This document shows positions 44,190 through 56,900 of a stretch of 64,000 bases of DNA, piece after piece. The notes beneath the pieces were generated by a model. It saw nothing but the letters and a program-made list of their open reading frames with translations, did no database searches and had not been told where the DNA came from. The stretch spans positions 248,001-312,000 of the forward strand of contig CP099430.1 in the NCBI GenBank assembly GCA_024114885.1, written 5' to 3'. The position numbers were made by a program, and so were the translations under genes. This DNA comes from Septoria linicola. Lineage: Eukaryota; Ascomycota; Dothideomycetes; Mycosphaerellales; Mycosphaerellaceae. How positions within the stretch are numbered: the stretch's first letter is position 1; each line of letters begins with the position of its first letter.

Positions 44190-45460
44190 TAGAGTAGATA
44201 CTATAGAAGCGTCTAGATATAGGAACTCTTAAGTTTAGCTATAGAGCCTATCGTAATCTATACTTTCTAGTCGCTAAGAAGAATATAGGTTCGTATCGTC
44301 TAATTAATAATATATAGTTAATTAATAAGGTTACGATTAGAGATACGTACCTACCTCCTAATATAGATTTATTTTCTAAGTATTTTACTAGTTACTAGGT
44401 AGCTAGTATACTTAATATCTTCTCTAGTTATAACTAAGTTCTATTAGACCTAGAGAGTAGGGACCTTACTAGATTCGACTACGCCTTTAGATTACTTTAG
44501 ATAACTACTATTCTATAAGAGGCGACTAATTCTATTACCTAGTTTATCTATATAGTTAACTATATACTATTTGATTACCTATCCTATAGAGTACTATTAT
44601 TCCTTAATAATTTTAGAGTTAAGGGTCTAAAGACTATTTACGATAATAAGAAGTTAGAACTAGGCCTCTATAGGTATATTATAGAGTATATCGTTAACCT
44701 TAATATAGTAATTACGGATATTAAGCGCGTAGGTATAACTATTATAGTTAAGAAGTTACAAATTCTAATACTAAGGATTAAGGTCGTAGAGTACGTTACT
44801 AATACTATAGGACGCTATCTAGATACTATCTAAGTAGCTAATCTAGTTAACTAGCCGACGCTAGCTAATTAGAAGGAAGTATAGGTTTTCGTTAGTATAG
44901 TTATCTACTTCTATATTTAGATCCTAGGTTTTACTACTATAACGATCCTACTATATAGGCTTATAAAGAAGGACGAGGAATTCGTCTAGACGCTTATTTA
45001 TAAGAAGGCGAAGTAGACCTACGTCTATTATCTAATCTAGGCTCCTACCTTAGTAGCTATTAATTATAATAAGGTAGCTAGCGAGATTATCGTAGCCGTA
45101 GATACTAGTAAGATCAGATAGGGAGCGATCCTTATATAGATAGTTAATAGGTAAAAATACCTAGCTAGGTACGAGAGCGGTACGTAGAATACTACCTAGA
45201 GAGGGTATAGCGCTAATAAGAAAGAATATCTTAGAGTTAAGAAGGTACTTACTAAGTTAAAGCCTTAGCTATTTAGAGTATACTTTATTCTTAAAGTAGA
45301 CGCTAATACGCTTGTTTACTAGCTTAATAAAGGAGCTATAGATTTACCTAATACTATAGTTACTCGATAGATCGTATAGATCTAGCTCTTTACGTTTAAA
45401 GTTAAGTACGTTCTAGGTAGGAAGTATACTAGTCCTAATACGCTATCTAGGAGGCTAGCT
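44190..45460 (+). pseudogene. Gypsy reverse transcriptase and RNase H, RIP-degraded
   Basis: Motifs in order: LVAKKNIGSYRLINNI near 44,270 (VxKKDGxxRxxxD), LLDLESRDLTRFDYAF near 44,450, ATNSITQFI near 44,525, and LFLNNFRVKG at 44,597-44,626. The catalytic FLDD is FLNN here (44,600-44,611), both Asp codons changed as expected from TpG-to-TpA. RNase H follows near 45,060-45,300 (VASEIIVAVDTSKI, then RGYSANKKEYLRVKK). Confidence 0.8.
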
Positions 45461-45599
45461 AGTACTAAGGATAATTTTATAAAGGACGAGGATAAAGAAG
45501 CCCTTATAGATAAGGCCTTCTTCTAGGTATATATATCTAGGATTTCCGTCTAGCTCTAGAGGCTCGATAGAGATAATATCGATTCTATCTTCTAGGAGG

Positions 45600-46950
45600 A
45601 TATTAATAGCGACCTAGGCGTATAGAAGTACTAGGCTAAGGCTATCGCCTTTATCCTACTTTATAGGAGACGCTCGAATTATATATCTAAGTCGGAATAC
45701 TACTATTTTAGTAAGATAGCTAAGAAGTTCTTAGTTATCGATAAGAAGCTATACTAGTAGCTATATAGATAGGCTTCTCGATAGAGAGTTATTAAAGACG
45801 ACGCGATATAGAAGCTAATCGTTAAGGAGATCTATAAGTCTAGTAGCTATAGGAACGCCGATTCTATATACTATATCCTTAGGTCGAAGTACTAGTAGGA
45901 CAGTATATATATATAATACGCTATATATTTCTACTAGTACGAGGACTATAATCTAAGAAATAGTATACCTCGACCTAGCCTTATAGTAGAGGTATAAGTC
46001 TAAACTATAGGAGAGCGCTAGTATATAGACGGCGTCTATATCGATAAGCGAGAGTCCTTAATTATTACTAGAGAAGGAGTATTACGATAGCTAGAGGCTA
46101 AGATCTACTATTATACTATATAAGAGGATAGTACTACTAAGAAGATATCTATAAAGTAGATTACTAACTTTCTTTAGAAGAATATATACTACTAATAGAG
46201 CGCTCTATTTAAGATTATACTAGATAATACTAATATTAATAATAGTATAGAAGTTTCTACGCTTCTTACTACGTATAGTATAAAGAGGCTAAGGATTTCT
46301 ATCTACTAACTATAGAGCGCTACTATTATAGAGGTAGGATATAAGACTATCTTATCTACTCTATCTAAGTTATCTAAGAGTAGTTTATAGACTTAGGTAC
46401 TATACCTTCTAGCTATACTATAGGTAGAGCGTACTACTTATAATAGTAGTACTAGCGAGACCTCTACTAAGCTAATAATTAGTAGAGAGGTAGTACTACC
46501 TATCGAGTTAGAATACTATATCTTTAGAGTTAAGGATTAGGGATCGGTTTATATATATAAGGAGCTAATTACTTTTCGAGCTAAAGTACTTAAAGCTATA
46601 TAGGATATAGAGAGTAGCGTCTTAGAGCGATAGATACGTATCTAAGAAGAGGCTAAGAACTACTACGATAATTCTAGGTACGTAGATTATACTAAGTTTA
46701 CTAAAGAATAGTTAGTTATAATCTACTAAGACGATCTTAAGATATCGCGATCGGACAAGCTTACCTTCTAGTAGCGAGAGCTATATAGAGTCTTAGAGTA
46801 TAAGGAAGGTATTACTTCCTATATCTTAGAAGACCTTAACGGTATAGTATTACCTACGTCGTATAATAAGGAATCTTTAAAAGGTATATCTAGATATCGA
46901 GCCTTAGCTACGCTAGGTAGTAGTAAGGACGATAATATAGACGATTAACT
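45600..46950 (+). pseudogene. Gypsy integrase, RIP-degraded
   Basis: Near 45,830-46,080 the N-terminal zinc-binding region is still traceable (EIYKSSSYRNADSIYYILRS), then IDGVYIDKRESLIITREG corresponding to the first catalytic block, and FLQKNIYY and LFKIILDNTNINNS near 46,200 equivalent to the DNGxxF block. The C-terminal part continues to about 46,950. Confidence 0.65.
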
Positions 46951-47469
46951 AGCTTCGTTAGGCTACGATATCTAGATACTACTTAACCGTTCCGAGAAAG
47001 AGAAGAAAGGATAAGAGAAGGAAGAGTTATATATAACCCTCTTACTACTTCTAGTCGTCGCGAATATATAGTTTCCTTTATTAATTTCCTTTATTTTACT
47101 TATAATACGCGCCTTCCTTATAGATTACTTTACTTTACTTTTTTACTTTACTTTATAAAGTATTTACTAGTTTACTTTACTAGTTTACTTTATATTTACC
47201 TATCCTATATTACTTACTATTATTACCTATTTACTCTAGTCGCGATTTACTTTCTATTAACTCTACTACTCTCTAGAACCTTTATTTACTCTATAGGACT
47301 AGATACTTAAGTAACTAGCTACCTCTCTACTTTCTTCTTAATCTTAACTCTCTACTACTACTCGCTAATAGTTATTAGTACTACTAATAACCTCCTCCTA
47401 CTTCTACTACCTTAAGTCGATTTACTAGGCGTAATCGCGCTAGTGCCTATACTATATCGGTACTAGGTA

Positions 47470-50210
47470 ACGTTAACCTAAATAGCCTAAATAGCCTCTC
47501 TATCTAGGTAAGAAATATTATCCTAAATACTATACGAACTAAGGATATTATTACTAGTATAGCTATAATTAAAGATAATATAGAGAGGTATATAGTAGCG
47601 ATAGAGATTATTAATTACTACGACCGGGCCTTCTCTAGGCTATATAATATAGCGCGTCTACTCTAGAAGGGAATTAAGAAGATTAATAAGAAGTTCTCGA
47701 ATAAGGAGTTAAAGTAGTTAAACCTAAGTTTTAAGAACGCTATATAGTAGAGAGTAAAGGATTAATAGGTAATTAACTACGCCTTCGCTTATATCGAGAT
47801 AGAGTAGAGTATAAGATATAGAAATAGTAAAACTATTTATCTCTACCTTAAGAATTACCTAAAGACAGTAAAGAACTTCTTAGCCTATATAGGTAGCGCT
47901 ACTATAAACAAGCTTAACGTAGATACTACTATATACCTACTCGCTAAGGCTATCCTTTAGCGCCTTCTTAACCTAGCTAATAATCGCTCGAAGGAATACT
48001 ACTCTATCGACTCGGATTTCGTTAAGCTAAAGAGTATAGAAGGACGTAAGAAGGTTTAGTAGGTTAATATCTTAAGTAATAAGGTAAAGTAGTTAATAAA
48101 GGAGCGTAATCTATAGTTTAAGGATAGGATTATCTAGCGTATCGAGATACCTTCGCTAGCTATAGATAGGCTCTTAGGTAGAGAGAGAGCTTCTTCTTTA
48201 GTAGTAGTATTACCTCGAGTTACGAGAGTAGCTACTAAGATCTAAGAAGACGCTAAGAAAGCTACCGCTACTCTCGTAGGTCTATCTAGCTCTAGAGGCC
48301 TAACTAGAAATTAGCGCTACTCGACTATAGGAAGTAGCGCGTCTACTTCTATATCTATTAGAAGCTACCGAACCTCTAGCGTTAACTCGCGCCTAAGTAA
48401 GGTTAGCGACCTAGGCCTATCTTCCTTACTTAGTAGTACTCCTTACTTCTATAACTACTACGATATTAGATAAAACTGCCTACTCTACGCTACTATTAAT
48501 ATCTAGGGCTTAAAGATATAGGTCTTCGAAGCGCTTATTACCTTAAAGGTTAAAGAGTATAGTTTAAAAGACGTTAACCTAAACAAGTATAGTCTCTACT
48601 TCTAGTATCTATAAAATACTACTAGAGGAGCGTTCGGCCTTAAGAATAGTAAGGTCGACTAATCGACGCTATTTTAGAGATTTAGACTCTATATACGCGC
48701 CTAGGATTTAGTTAAACTCTAAGTAGAGTACCTAAATTAGTTTTTAGTATAACGCCGAGCGGCCTACCCTAGTAATACTCTAAGTACCTTACGTTACTTA
48801 GCTACTAAAGGAACGAGATATAATAACCTACCTAGATACTTTACCTATACTAATCTAGTTACCTATATTATAGATAAGAGTAAGCTACTAAAGCTAGTAC
48901 TAGAGGTATACTTTAGAGAAGGTATAGTTACGTACGACTTATTTAGTTAGTTAGAGCTAGTTAAGGACCTAATTAGTAAGGAGTTTACTATATACGACTA
49001 GTATCTACGTAAGATTAGTAGAAATCGTAATATAGGCTAGTATAGGAATATATTCTATAGTAGTATTTAGTAGTTAATCTACTAGGACTCTATATACTAG
49101 ATAATATATATCTACTACTAACTAGATTACGCTATAAACCTAGTTTCCTACCTATACTATACTAAGTATACCTATCTACTAACTAAGGGTAGGTCCGATT
49201 AGTCTTATAAGAGTTTCTAGTATATCGACCTTAGTATTATAGATATAGCTAGAGGCTATAGTATATCGCAAGTTTAGAGTATAGTTTCCTTTATAAATAA
49301 GATCTATACTAATTATACTAAATTAGTTAAAGATCTATACTACTAACGAGTTTTCACGATATAGGTAGAGAGACTAGGAGATAGAGGATTACTTAATAGA
49401 GGCTTCGTAGAGGATATTAGAGAGTAGTATATATAGAAGGAAGATATTAACCTACTAAGTCCTACCTAGGAATATACTAAGATATAGTCTATAGTACTAG
49501 TAAAGTAGGAAGAGGCTAGGGTATCGTTCTCTATACTACTATATAGTTCTAAGGAAAATAAGATCGATAAGTAGATAACTATCCTATCTTAGTTTTATAA
49601 GGTAGACCTAGATACCGACCGTCTCGAGATTAGAGAAGCTTCTAGTACGTACTCTTAGCTACGAGACGCTTACTACGACCTTATACCTAGGTATACCTTA
49701 CTATCTAGTTACTCTAACCGCTATAGAGTAATCCCCTACCGCTTCTCTACTTCGGACAAGTTAATACTAGCTATATATCTTAGTTAGGCTCTCGTAGGTA
49801 TACGACGCTAGGACGATCCTATAGTAGTCTTCGATACTATAGGCTAGATTACCTACTCTACTAACGTATTCTATACCTGTTTAGAGGCCTACTATAAGTC
49901 TACGCTAAGTAACTATTATATCCTTATAGCCTATATTAAAGACCTAGAGACTACGATATTCCTAGAGACTAGCTTCTATACTAATAATAAGGATTTTATA
50001 AAGCGACTAGTAGCTGACTTCTCTACTACTACCGATATAAGAGAGCTCTTCGAGTAGGCCGATAATAACTAGGTAGCTAGGTATAGATTCTATCTAGCCT
50101 CTAGGGGCCTAATAGAGTAGCGCGAGGACTAGTAAGGTATAGGGATATAGAGGTATAGAAGAGAGTTTAAGAAGAACGATAACTTGTTTCTATAATACTC
50201 TATACTATTG
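47470..50210 (+). pseudogene. Third ORF of the gypsy element, unknown function
   Basis: Downstream of integrase and before the 3' LTR one plus-strand frame stays readable for roughly 900 codons if TAG/TAA are read as RIP-converted Gln/Trp. By eye its stops are about half as frequent as expected for such TA-rich DNA. The first third looks helical and charged (NKKFSNKELKQLNLSFKNA), then a Ser/Thr-rich stretch, then more ordered sequence including YFYNYYDIRQNCLLYATI and IAYIKDLETTIFLETSFY. No domain recognised. Position corresponds to env in retroviruses, but no signal peptide or membrane helix was evident. It could be a captured gene or a second gag-like protein. Confidence 0.5.
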
Positions 50211-50249
50211 TTTTTAATATCTCTAGCGAGACTTCTATAAGAGGAAGGA

Positions 50250-50691
50250 TATAACATAGTAGGCGTCTCTATACCTAGTAGGTAGGCCTATAGTAGCTAC
50301 TACTACCTATACGTATAAGAGCGATTTTCGAGCTTACTATAGAGGTTATAGATAATTATCCTTTATACTACTACTACTAAGGTTAGCGAGGACTACTTAG
50401 GTTACTACTTAGCGATTATATAATATAGTATTATTTAATAACTTATTCTACTTCCTACCTATCCTCTATCGGCGCCGCTACTACGCGATCCTAATAGGCT
50501 TATAGCCTATACGGCCTACTATAGCTACCGACGTATACCTCTACGACGACGCGCTATAGGCACGCCGCTAATCTGCCTACTATACCTACTACTAACTACT
50601 ACGTAGAGCTATCGCCCGACTCTAGCCCTACGACCTATATATAGACTTATATACTACTACCTCTAGGTTAGTTATAGGTTTACGTACTATA
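50250..50691 (+). repeat. Gypsy 3' LTR (442 bp)
   Basis: Same length as the 5' LTR. The differences seen are transitions, consistent with independent RIP hits after insertion. It is followed by CTAC, as precedes the 5' LTR. Confidence 0.88.
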
Positions 50692-50821
50692 CTACGTAGG
50701 TATACGTCTTAACCTATATTTTCTAGTTATAGGTACTATCTATTAAGCTTTAGCAGGTTACTCTCTTAACCTATATCGATTACTAAGAATATAGGTTTAG
50801 ACCTAACCCTATATATACTAA

Positions 50822-50837
50822 CCTATTCCGACGTCTA
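50822..50837 (-). repeat. Inverted terminal sequence of a hAT-type element
   Basis: Read on the minus strand it begins TAGACGTCGGAATAGG, identical to the element end at 59,867. The next ~30 bases also align, apart from a 13-base segment missing here. It is the right end of an element facing the left ends at 29,964/59,867. Flanking 8-mers do not match as a target duplication. Confidence 0.65.
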
Positions 50838-52560
50838 ATATCTATAAGGTCTAGAGTTATAAACTATATAGCTCCTATAAACCTATCTAGCGTTTTACTA
50901 ATTAGAAGGAGTAGGTACCTATTCTTAATAGTAATTTCGTTTAACTCTTAGTAGTTAATATATAGCCTTAGCTTACTATCTTTCTTTAGTATAAATAGGA
51001 TAGGCGTACCTACCTTACTAATACTACGCTCGATCTAATCGTACTTAAGGCCTATAGTAAGGTATTTCTTTAATTTCTCTAACTTCTTACCTAACTAGTA
51101 ATATAGTAGCCTAAATAGTAGAATAGTACCTAGACGTAGTTTAATCGTATACTCTACGCTATCTACTAGCTTACTCTTTATCTCTTCTATCGAGTTTAGA
51201 ATATTAGAGAACTATTAGAACTTAGAAGGAAAAGAGTTAACCTCTTTACCTATCTTATTTAAGACTACTATATATATAGTTAGTATATAATTTAAGTTCT
51301 TAAGAAACTTATAGGCTTCTCTAGCCTTAACGTTTTTAAAAACATTACTATAGGTCTATTTATCTAAGCTACTATCGACTCGTATATAATAAGTACGCCT
51401 CTATAGTCGACTTAAGATTATATTAGAGGTTAGTATATTATAGGTATAAAAGATTACGTCTACTATATACTCTACTCTTATAGAGTCTACGAGCCGTATA
51501 CGTATATAGTATACGCTATAATAATACTCTAATTCCTTAGTAAATAAGGTAGCTAGAAGTAAGGTAGTATTAGTTTAAACTATAATACTATATTATAAGA
51601 TAAAGGATCTTAATACTACGTTAATATTAGTAGTATTATTAAGAAGGAATTAGGCTAGCTTAAGCCTATTCTACGCCTCGACTATACTCTCTAGGTAAGT
51701 CGTATTTACGACTTATATAGAGAGGTATATATCGCTACTAAGTTTAGTATCTAGAGATCGTAGTCCTTTACTAATACCTTCTCTTTTTTTAGCGTTTCTA
51801 TAGTAACCTTACGTACTAATAGCTTCTTACTATCGTCTTAGGCGCCTTAATTAGAGTAGGTAGAATTAGTACTAATATATCTCTTCTACTTATAGCTATA
51901 GTATTCTAAATACTTATAGCCTATAATAGAGCGAGTAGAACCTTTATCGCTAAAGCGACGTATACTATTCCCTTCTAGACTATTATTATATCTACGTATA
52001 AGAGTATTACTCTCTATACGGTTATACTTCGACTAAGTATTACGCTTATAGTCTTTATTACTCTAGCTTCTACTCTAGTTATACTATATAGAAATTACCT
52101 TATTAGCTTACTCTAGACGCCTTACTAATATAACTAAATTAGCGCGCTTATTAGGTACAGTATAATTCTTAATAATCTCTTATTAAAGTAATAGCTTTAA
52201 CTTTATAAGGAGCTAGTATACTAGCTATACTTTACTATAATCGCCTAATTAAGACTCTAAGTAGCCTAGTTCTATAGCGAACTAGTATACTCCTTAGGTC
52301 TTACTCTATTAGGCCTTCTTATACTCGACTATTATAAGGATCGTATAATTTACCTAATCTCTAATAATATTATAGATAAAGCGTTTAAACTTAGTCTAAG
52401 TATAGTCTAGAGGTATTACCTTAGAGTATTCGTTATACTAGGTCTCTTACGCCTCGCCTACGAGCTATATAATACTATATAGGATCTTTAAATCTTCTAT
52501 AATAAACTTTTATAGACTATTAAGGAAGATTAAAGATCTTAGAGAGCTAGACAAGATTCT
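50838..52560 (-). pseudogene. Truncated Ty3/gypsy element (gag to start of RT)
   Basis: Minus-strand frames read, from high to low coordinates, a gag-like region near 52,500-52,000 (FKRFIYNIIRDQVNYT; RRKRPSITNTLK) and the RT start near 51,060-50,840 (KVGTPILFILKKDSKLRLYI, NEITIKNRYLLLLISKTLD, ITLDL). It stops abruptly at 50,838, where the hAT-type terminal repeat begins, so RT is cut right after the first catalytic Asp region. No LTRs were seen. Confidence 0.65.
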
Positions 52561-52599
52561 TAGGATAAGACTAATAAGAAATAGATAGTAAGGCTAGCT

Positions 52600-53500
52600 A
52601 AAACTTAACTAGAAGTATTATATCTAAGAGAACCTAGCTAAGATAGGAATAGGCTAAGAAACTATATTACTAACTCTTTTACTAATAGATAGCTATAAAA
52701 GTCTAAAGCCTACTAGACTAAATAATAAAAGGTATAATAAATAAGAGTACTAATCTATTATTAGAATATAGATATAGCTTATAACTATTATAAGATTAGA
52801 TATCTTATTTACTCTTAGAAGATTAAGCTCCTATATTAGTAATCTAATAGTAGGATATATAAAGGCTCTAAAGAAGCTAACTAGATATCTAAAATTAAAC
52901 CTAGACCTTAGTTTAAGATACTTAAGGAATAGTTAAGGCTATCTTACTAGATATATAGACTCTAACTATATAATAGATAAGACTAATAGAGTCTTAATCC
53001 TTAGATATATCTTCTTCCTTTATAGTATACTAATCTTCTAGATAAGTAAGAAGTAGAAATCTATAGCTATATCTATAATAGAAGCTAAATATATAGCTAT
53101 AGAAGTATATATAAAATAGTTATAGTTCCTTAGTACTCTTTTAAGAGAGCTTAGATACCTAGAGTTAGTAGGAGAATATTCTTACTAACTAAGGATTCTT
53201 AGTAACTAGGAAACTATTACTAGAATTAGGCTAATTTAGCTAAAAGGTAATAACTAAGCTACTCTTACTCTAGTTAAGGACTTATATATTTATAATAAGT
53301 CTAAATATATTAATATCTTATATAATACTATAAGAAAGCTCTAGTAGAATAGACTTATCTCTATAGAATATATAAATATAAAAGAGATAGTAGTAGATAG
53401 TCTTACTAAGCTAAAGAATAGACTATAGTTTTAGGAGTTTATAAGGTAGCTCTACCTTATATAAGAGATATAAAAAAGATAACTCTAAGCCTTAGAGTTA
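52600..53500 (+). pseudogene. Ty1/Copia 3' fragment (RT end and RNase H)
   Basis: Plus-strand readthrough shows IIRLDILFTLRRLSSYISNL, GYIKALKKLTRYLKLNLDLS, then FQISKKQKSIAISIIEAKYI with IAIE (the Copia SKKQxxVAxSxxEAEYxA block) and REIVVDSLTKL-like C-terminal sequence near 53,380. No LTR or 5' half is attached. Confidence 0.7.
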
Positions 53501-53702
53501 GACTAAGAGAAGTCTAAAAGAAAGATTTTAGTTACTTAACTCCTCTTTAGTTAGACTTTATAAAGTCCTAAATACTCTTACTAATATTAGACCTATTACT
53601 AACTATAATATTACTATATAGTACCTAGCTAAACTAGATACCTCCTAAGGCTAAGTACTAGTTAATATTAAAGACCTTCTCTATAGTAGCTATTATCTTA
53701 CT

Positions 53703-53822
53703 TGATTAGTATAGATGCCTTAGGTACTTTAGCGTGCTAAGAATGTCGACACGCATTCGTAACTCGAGGTTTCCGTAGCTAGTTACTTCTTTATAATAAT
53801 AATCAACTTATTATATTAACTA
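53703..53822 (+). repeat. Copia 5' LTR (120 bp)
   Basis: Begins TGATTAGTATAGATGCC and ends TATATTAACTA. Differs from the 3' copy by a few transitions only. Confidence 0.85.
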
Positions 53823-53989
53823 GTTATAAGCCCTCGCACTACCGCTCGCAAGAGTAGCGCTATCTAGTATAACTAAAAGACCTCTAGTAGGCGACTTAAA
53901 GACCTCTAGTAGGCGATTTAAAAGACCTTTAACAAGGCGACTCGAAGACCCTCTAGGGCACTATATTAAGCACTATGTCTACTAATACT

Positions 53990-56900
53990 ATTCCCTCTAT
54001 CGGCTTCAAGCTAAAGGGGTTAGAGAATTAGATCTAATAGGAAGATTTAATTAAATTAGCGCTCTAGGGTACGAAACTACTCTACTATATTAACGGATTA
54101 CGTACTAAACTACTCGTCTAAAATAAGGACGAGACATAAGAAGCCTTTAAAGATAGAGTAGATAAATAGGTCGTAAGAGACTAACAAGCACGCCTATACA
54201 TGCTTATATAATGCGCTAATCACGTCCGCGTTATACTTACTACTCTTAAAACCTCTAAGAAGGTTAGAGAGTAACTCTAAAAGACCTACGGTTAATAGGG
54301 CTTTGTACGCGACTTTAGCGACTTCGAAGAGTTCCTAGAATACTACTTTAATAGTAAGGACATTAAGAAGTTTACTAACGAATTTAGGCGTAAGGTTAAT
54401 AACCTAAAGGACACTAAGGCTATCGTTATAGATATATTTACAGCCTACCGGATAATTAGTTTACTTAGTTATTACCTACTATTAGAAGCCTTCTATTAGA
54501 TATAGCGTATATAGCTACGTAATAGGAAGGAACTTATACTCGAGTCGGTTATCGCTACTACTAATAATAAATAGTTTATACGTACACGATTAGAGACTAC
54601 TTTCAATATAGCAAAGCCCGCGAAGTAGAATTTAGGAGGTACGAAGAAGTATAATAACTATAGCAAGATTAGCTATATCGTAGTAGACTACTATAAAGGC
54701 AAGAATCCTACCCTCTACTACGATAACTATATTACGACGACTAGTTATATAACGGCAGAATGTCGTCGTAGTCTATAGAAGCAATAATAGAAGAAGTCTA
54801 CTTAAGGACAGTCTAGAAGTAACTACTTGTAACTTAATATAACTACGACTACGGACTCGTAGCGTATATTTATAGCTTTAACCGACATTGTCCTTAACGA
54901 GTTAATAGTACGCGCTTTACAAGCCGTATCAAGCTCTAACGCTTAGGTAGTCGATTCTAGCGCGACAATATATATAACGCACGATAAATCGGTTATCGTT
55001 AATAGCACGCTATATACTATCTATATTAAGACAGGTAATAGTTATCTTATAGCTACTACGCGCTATACGATCAAGCTACGCATTACTAGACAAGATATAT
55101 AGTTTACAAACGCGTTGTTTATACTAGGCCTCGTAGCTAACCTGATTTCTATAGAACAACTCTATAACAAGCGTTGTTATTACTTAACGGAGCTTTAGAC
55201 GCTTTATACGAGAGGTAGGAACGGTAACATAGTTACTATTACACGCGTTATAAAGCAAGACGGCTTGCTATACTTGCAGATTAATACGCTAGTTCAAACA
55301 GTACTTACTAACTTACGTACTTAACCTAGAGTACCCTTAGTAACAGTAGACGAGTAGTACGACCGACTCGGTCACCCTTATTAATTAATACTCGACAAGA
55401 TAGCTACTAACGGCCAAATCTATATTATAGGCACAGGCAAGACTACTAACTACTTACTATGTCGCCAAGTACTCGCTTAACGCGTGTATAGCTGCATTCT
55501 ACGTAATAGACCGACTTAAATATATACTATTGTCTATATAGACGTGGTTACGGTATCAATACTAGCCTACGATAGCTCTAAGTATTATACTCTGTTTATA
55601 GACGTAACTTTACTCTACCGACACGTTTATACGTTACGCTTCAAGTTATCCGTAGCGATGTTCTTTAAGTAACACCGTTAGTATGTCTAGACTTAACTTA
55701 ACCTTAGTATTCTAATCTACGTGCTCGATAGAGGGCGCGAGTATAGTAGAAACGCGCTATTATAATAGGCTATAGACAACGGCATTTAACTACGTATTAT
55801 AGCACTAAACTTATTAACGTAGAATAGACGCGTAGAGGTAAGTAACTCTATTATTAGTATAAAGGCGCGTAAGCTTATACTTGCCGCACGACTCGTAAAG
55901 AAGTAGTAGCTAGAAGTAGTCTCTACTACGGTCTACCTACTTAATATTACTTACTTATAGACGCTTAATAATACGCTATACGCTATTATCGCCTCGTAAG
56001 CGGCTATATAGTAACACAAGCCTAGACTTGATTATTTGAGAGCTTACGGCACTACGGCTGTTATATACGACTATAATATAGCTCGAGGCGATAAGTTTAA
56101 AGCTCGTAGTAAGGTAGGTCAATTAGTAGGTTATTATAACTACTCTCTCTATCGCATACTTATTAGTGATCGCATTATACGTACTAAGGACGTCAAGTTT
56201 ACCGACACTTCACTCGTTAATAAAGCTATTAACGATATAGAGGAATTTAGTAACTTCTTCCTTCTAAACATAATTAATTAAGCAAGCGACACTTAACTAG
56301 ACGACCCTACGCTATAGGTAGATGTCCGTGTTATTCTAGAGGCTCCTATATATAACGAGGAGCTACTAAACAACGATATTAAAGATATTATTAAAGACGT
56401 AATAGTCGCTCCTTAACAACTCGAGGTCTAACTACTAGTACTACGCCGCTCTAACCGTACGAGACGACTACCCGCGCACGTTCGAGACCTATAGAATAGC
56501 TATATTGCTAGTATGCTACACGAGGCTGTCTACGCGTTTATAGCCTCCGTATAGGCTAGTAATAGTTAAGAAATCAAGATACCGTAGTCCTATAAGGCGG
56601 CTATGTTATTACTATAGGCAAAGGAGTAGTATACCGTAGCGGTTAAAGAGATAAAGAGCTTAATAGACAACAACATATAGCAAGAAGTAGATAAACTAGT
56701 AGGTTATAACGTCCTATAAGGACGCTAGGTATTCGCTATCAAGCGTAACGCTCAAGGCAACATTATACGCTATAAAGCACGCTAGGTTATACGTGGTTTT
56801 ATATAACGTGAAGGCATTGATTATAACGAGACCTATACGCTAGTAGTTAAGCTAGTAACAGTCCGCATACTATTAATATAGACAGTAATAAAGGGTTTAG

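Larger units (their letters stand above)
39411..50691 (+). mobile_element. Ty3/gypsy LTR retrotransposon, full length, RIP-degraded
   Basis: An 11,281-bp element bounded by two 442-bp direct repeats, with CTAC on both outer sides (a 4-bp duplication). On the plus strand the order is gag, protease, RT, RNase H, integrase: the Ty3/gypsy order. A third long frame follows before the 3' LTR. Length is well above the usual 5-7 kb. It interrupts sequence whose right part ends with the hAT-type terminal repeat at 50,837. Confidence 0.85.
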
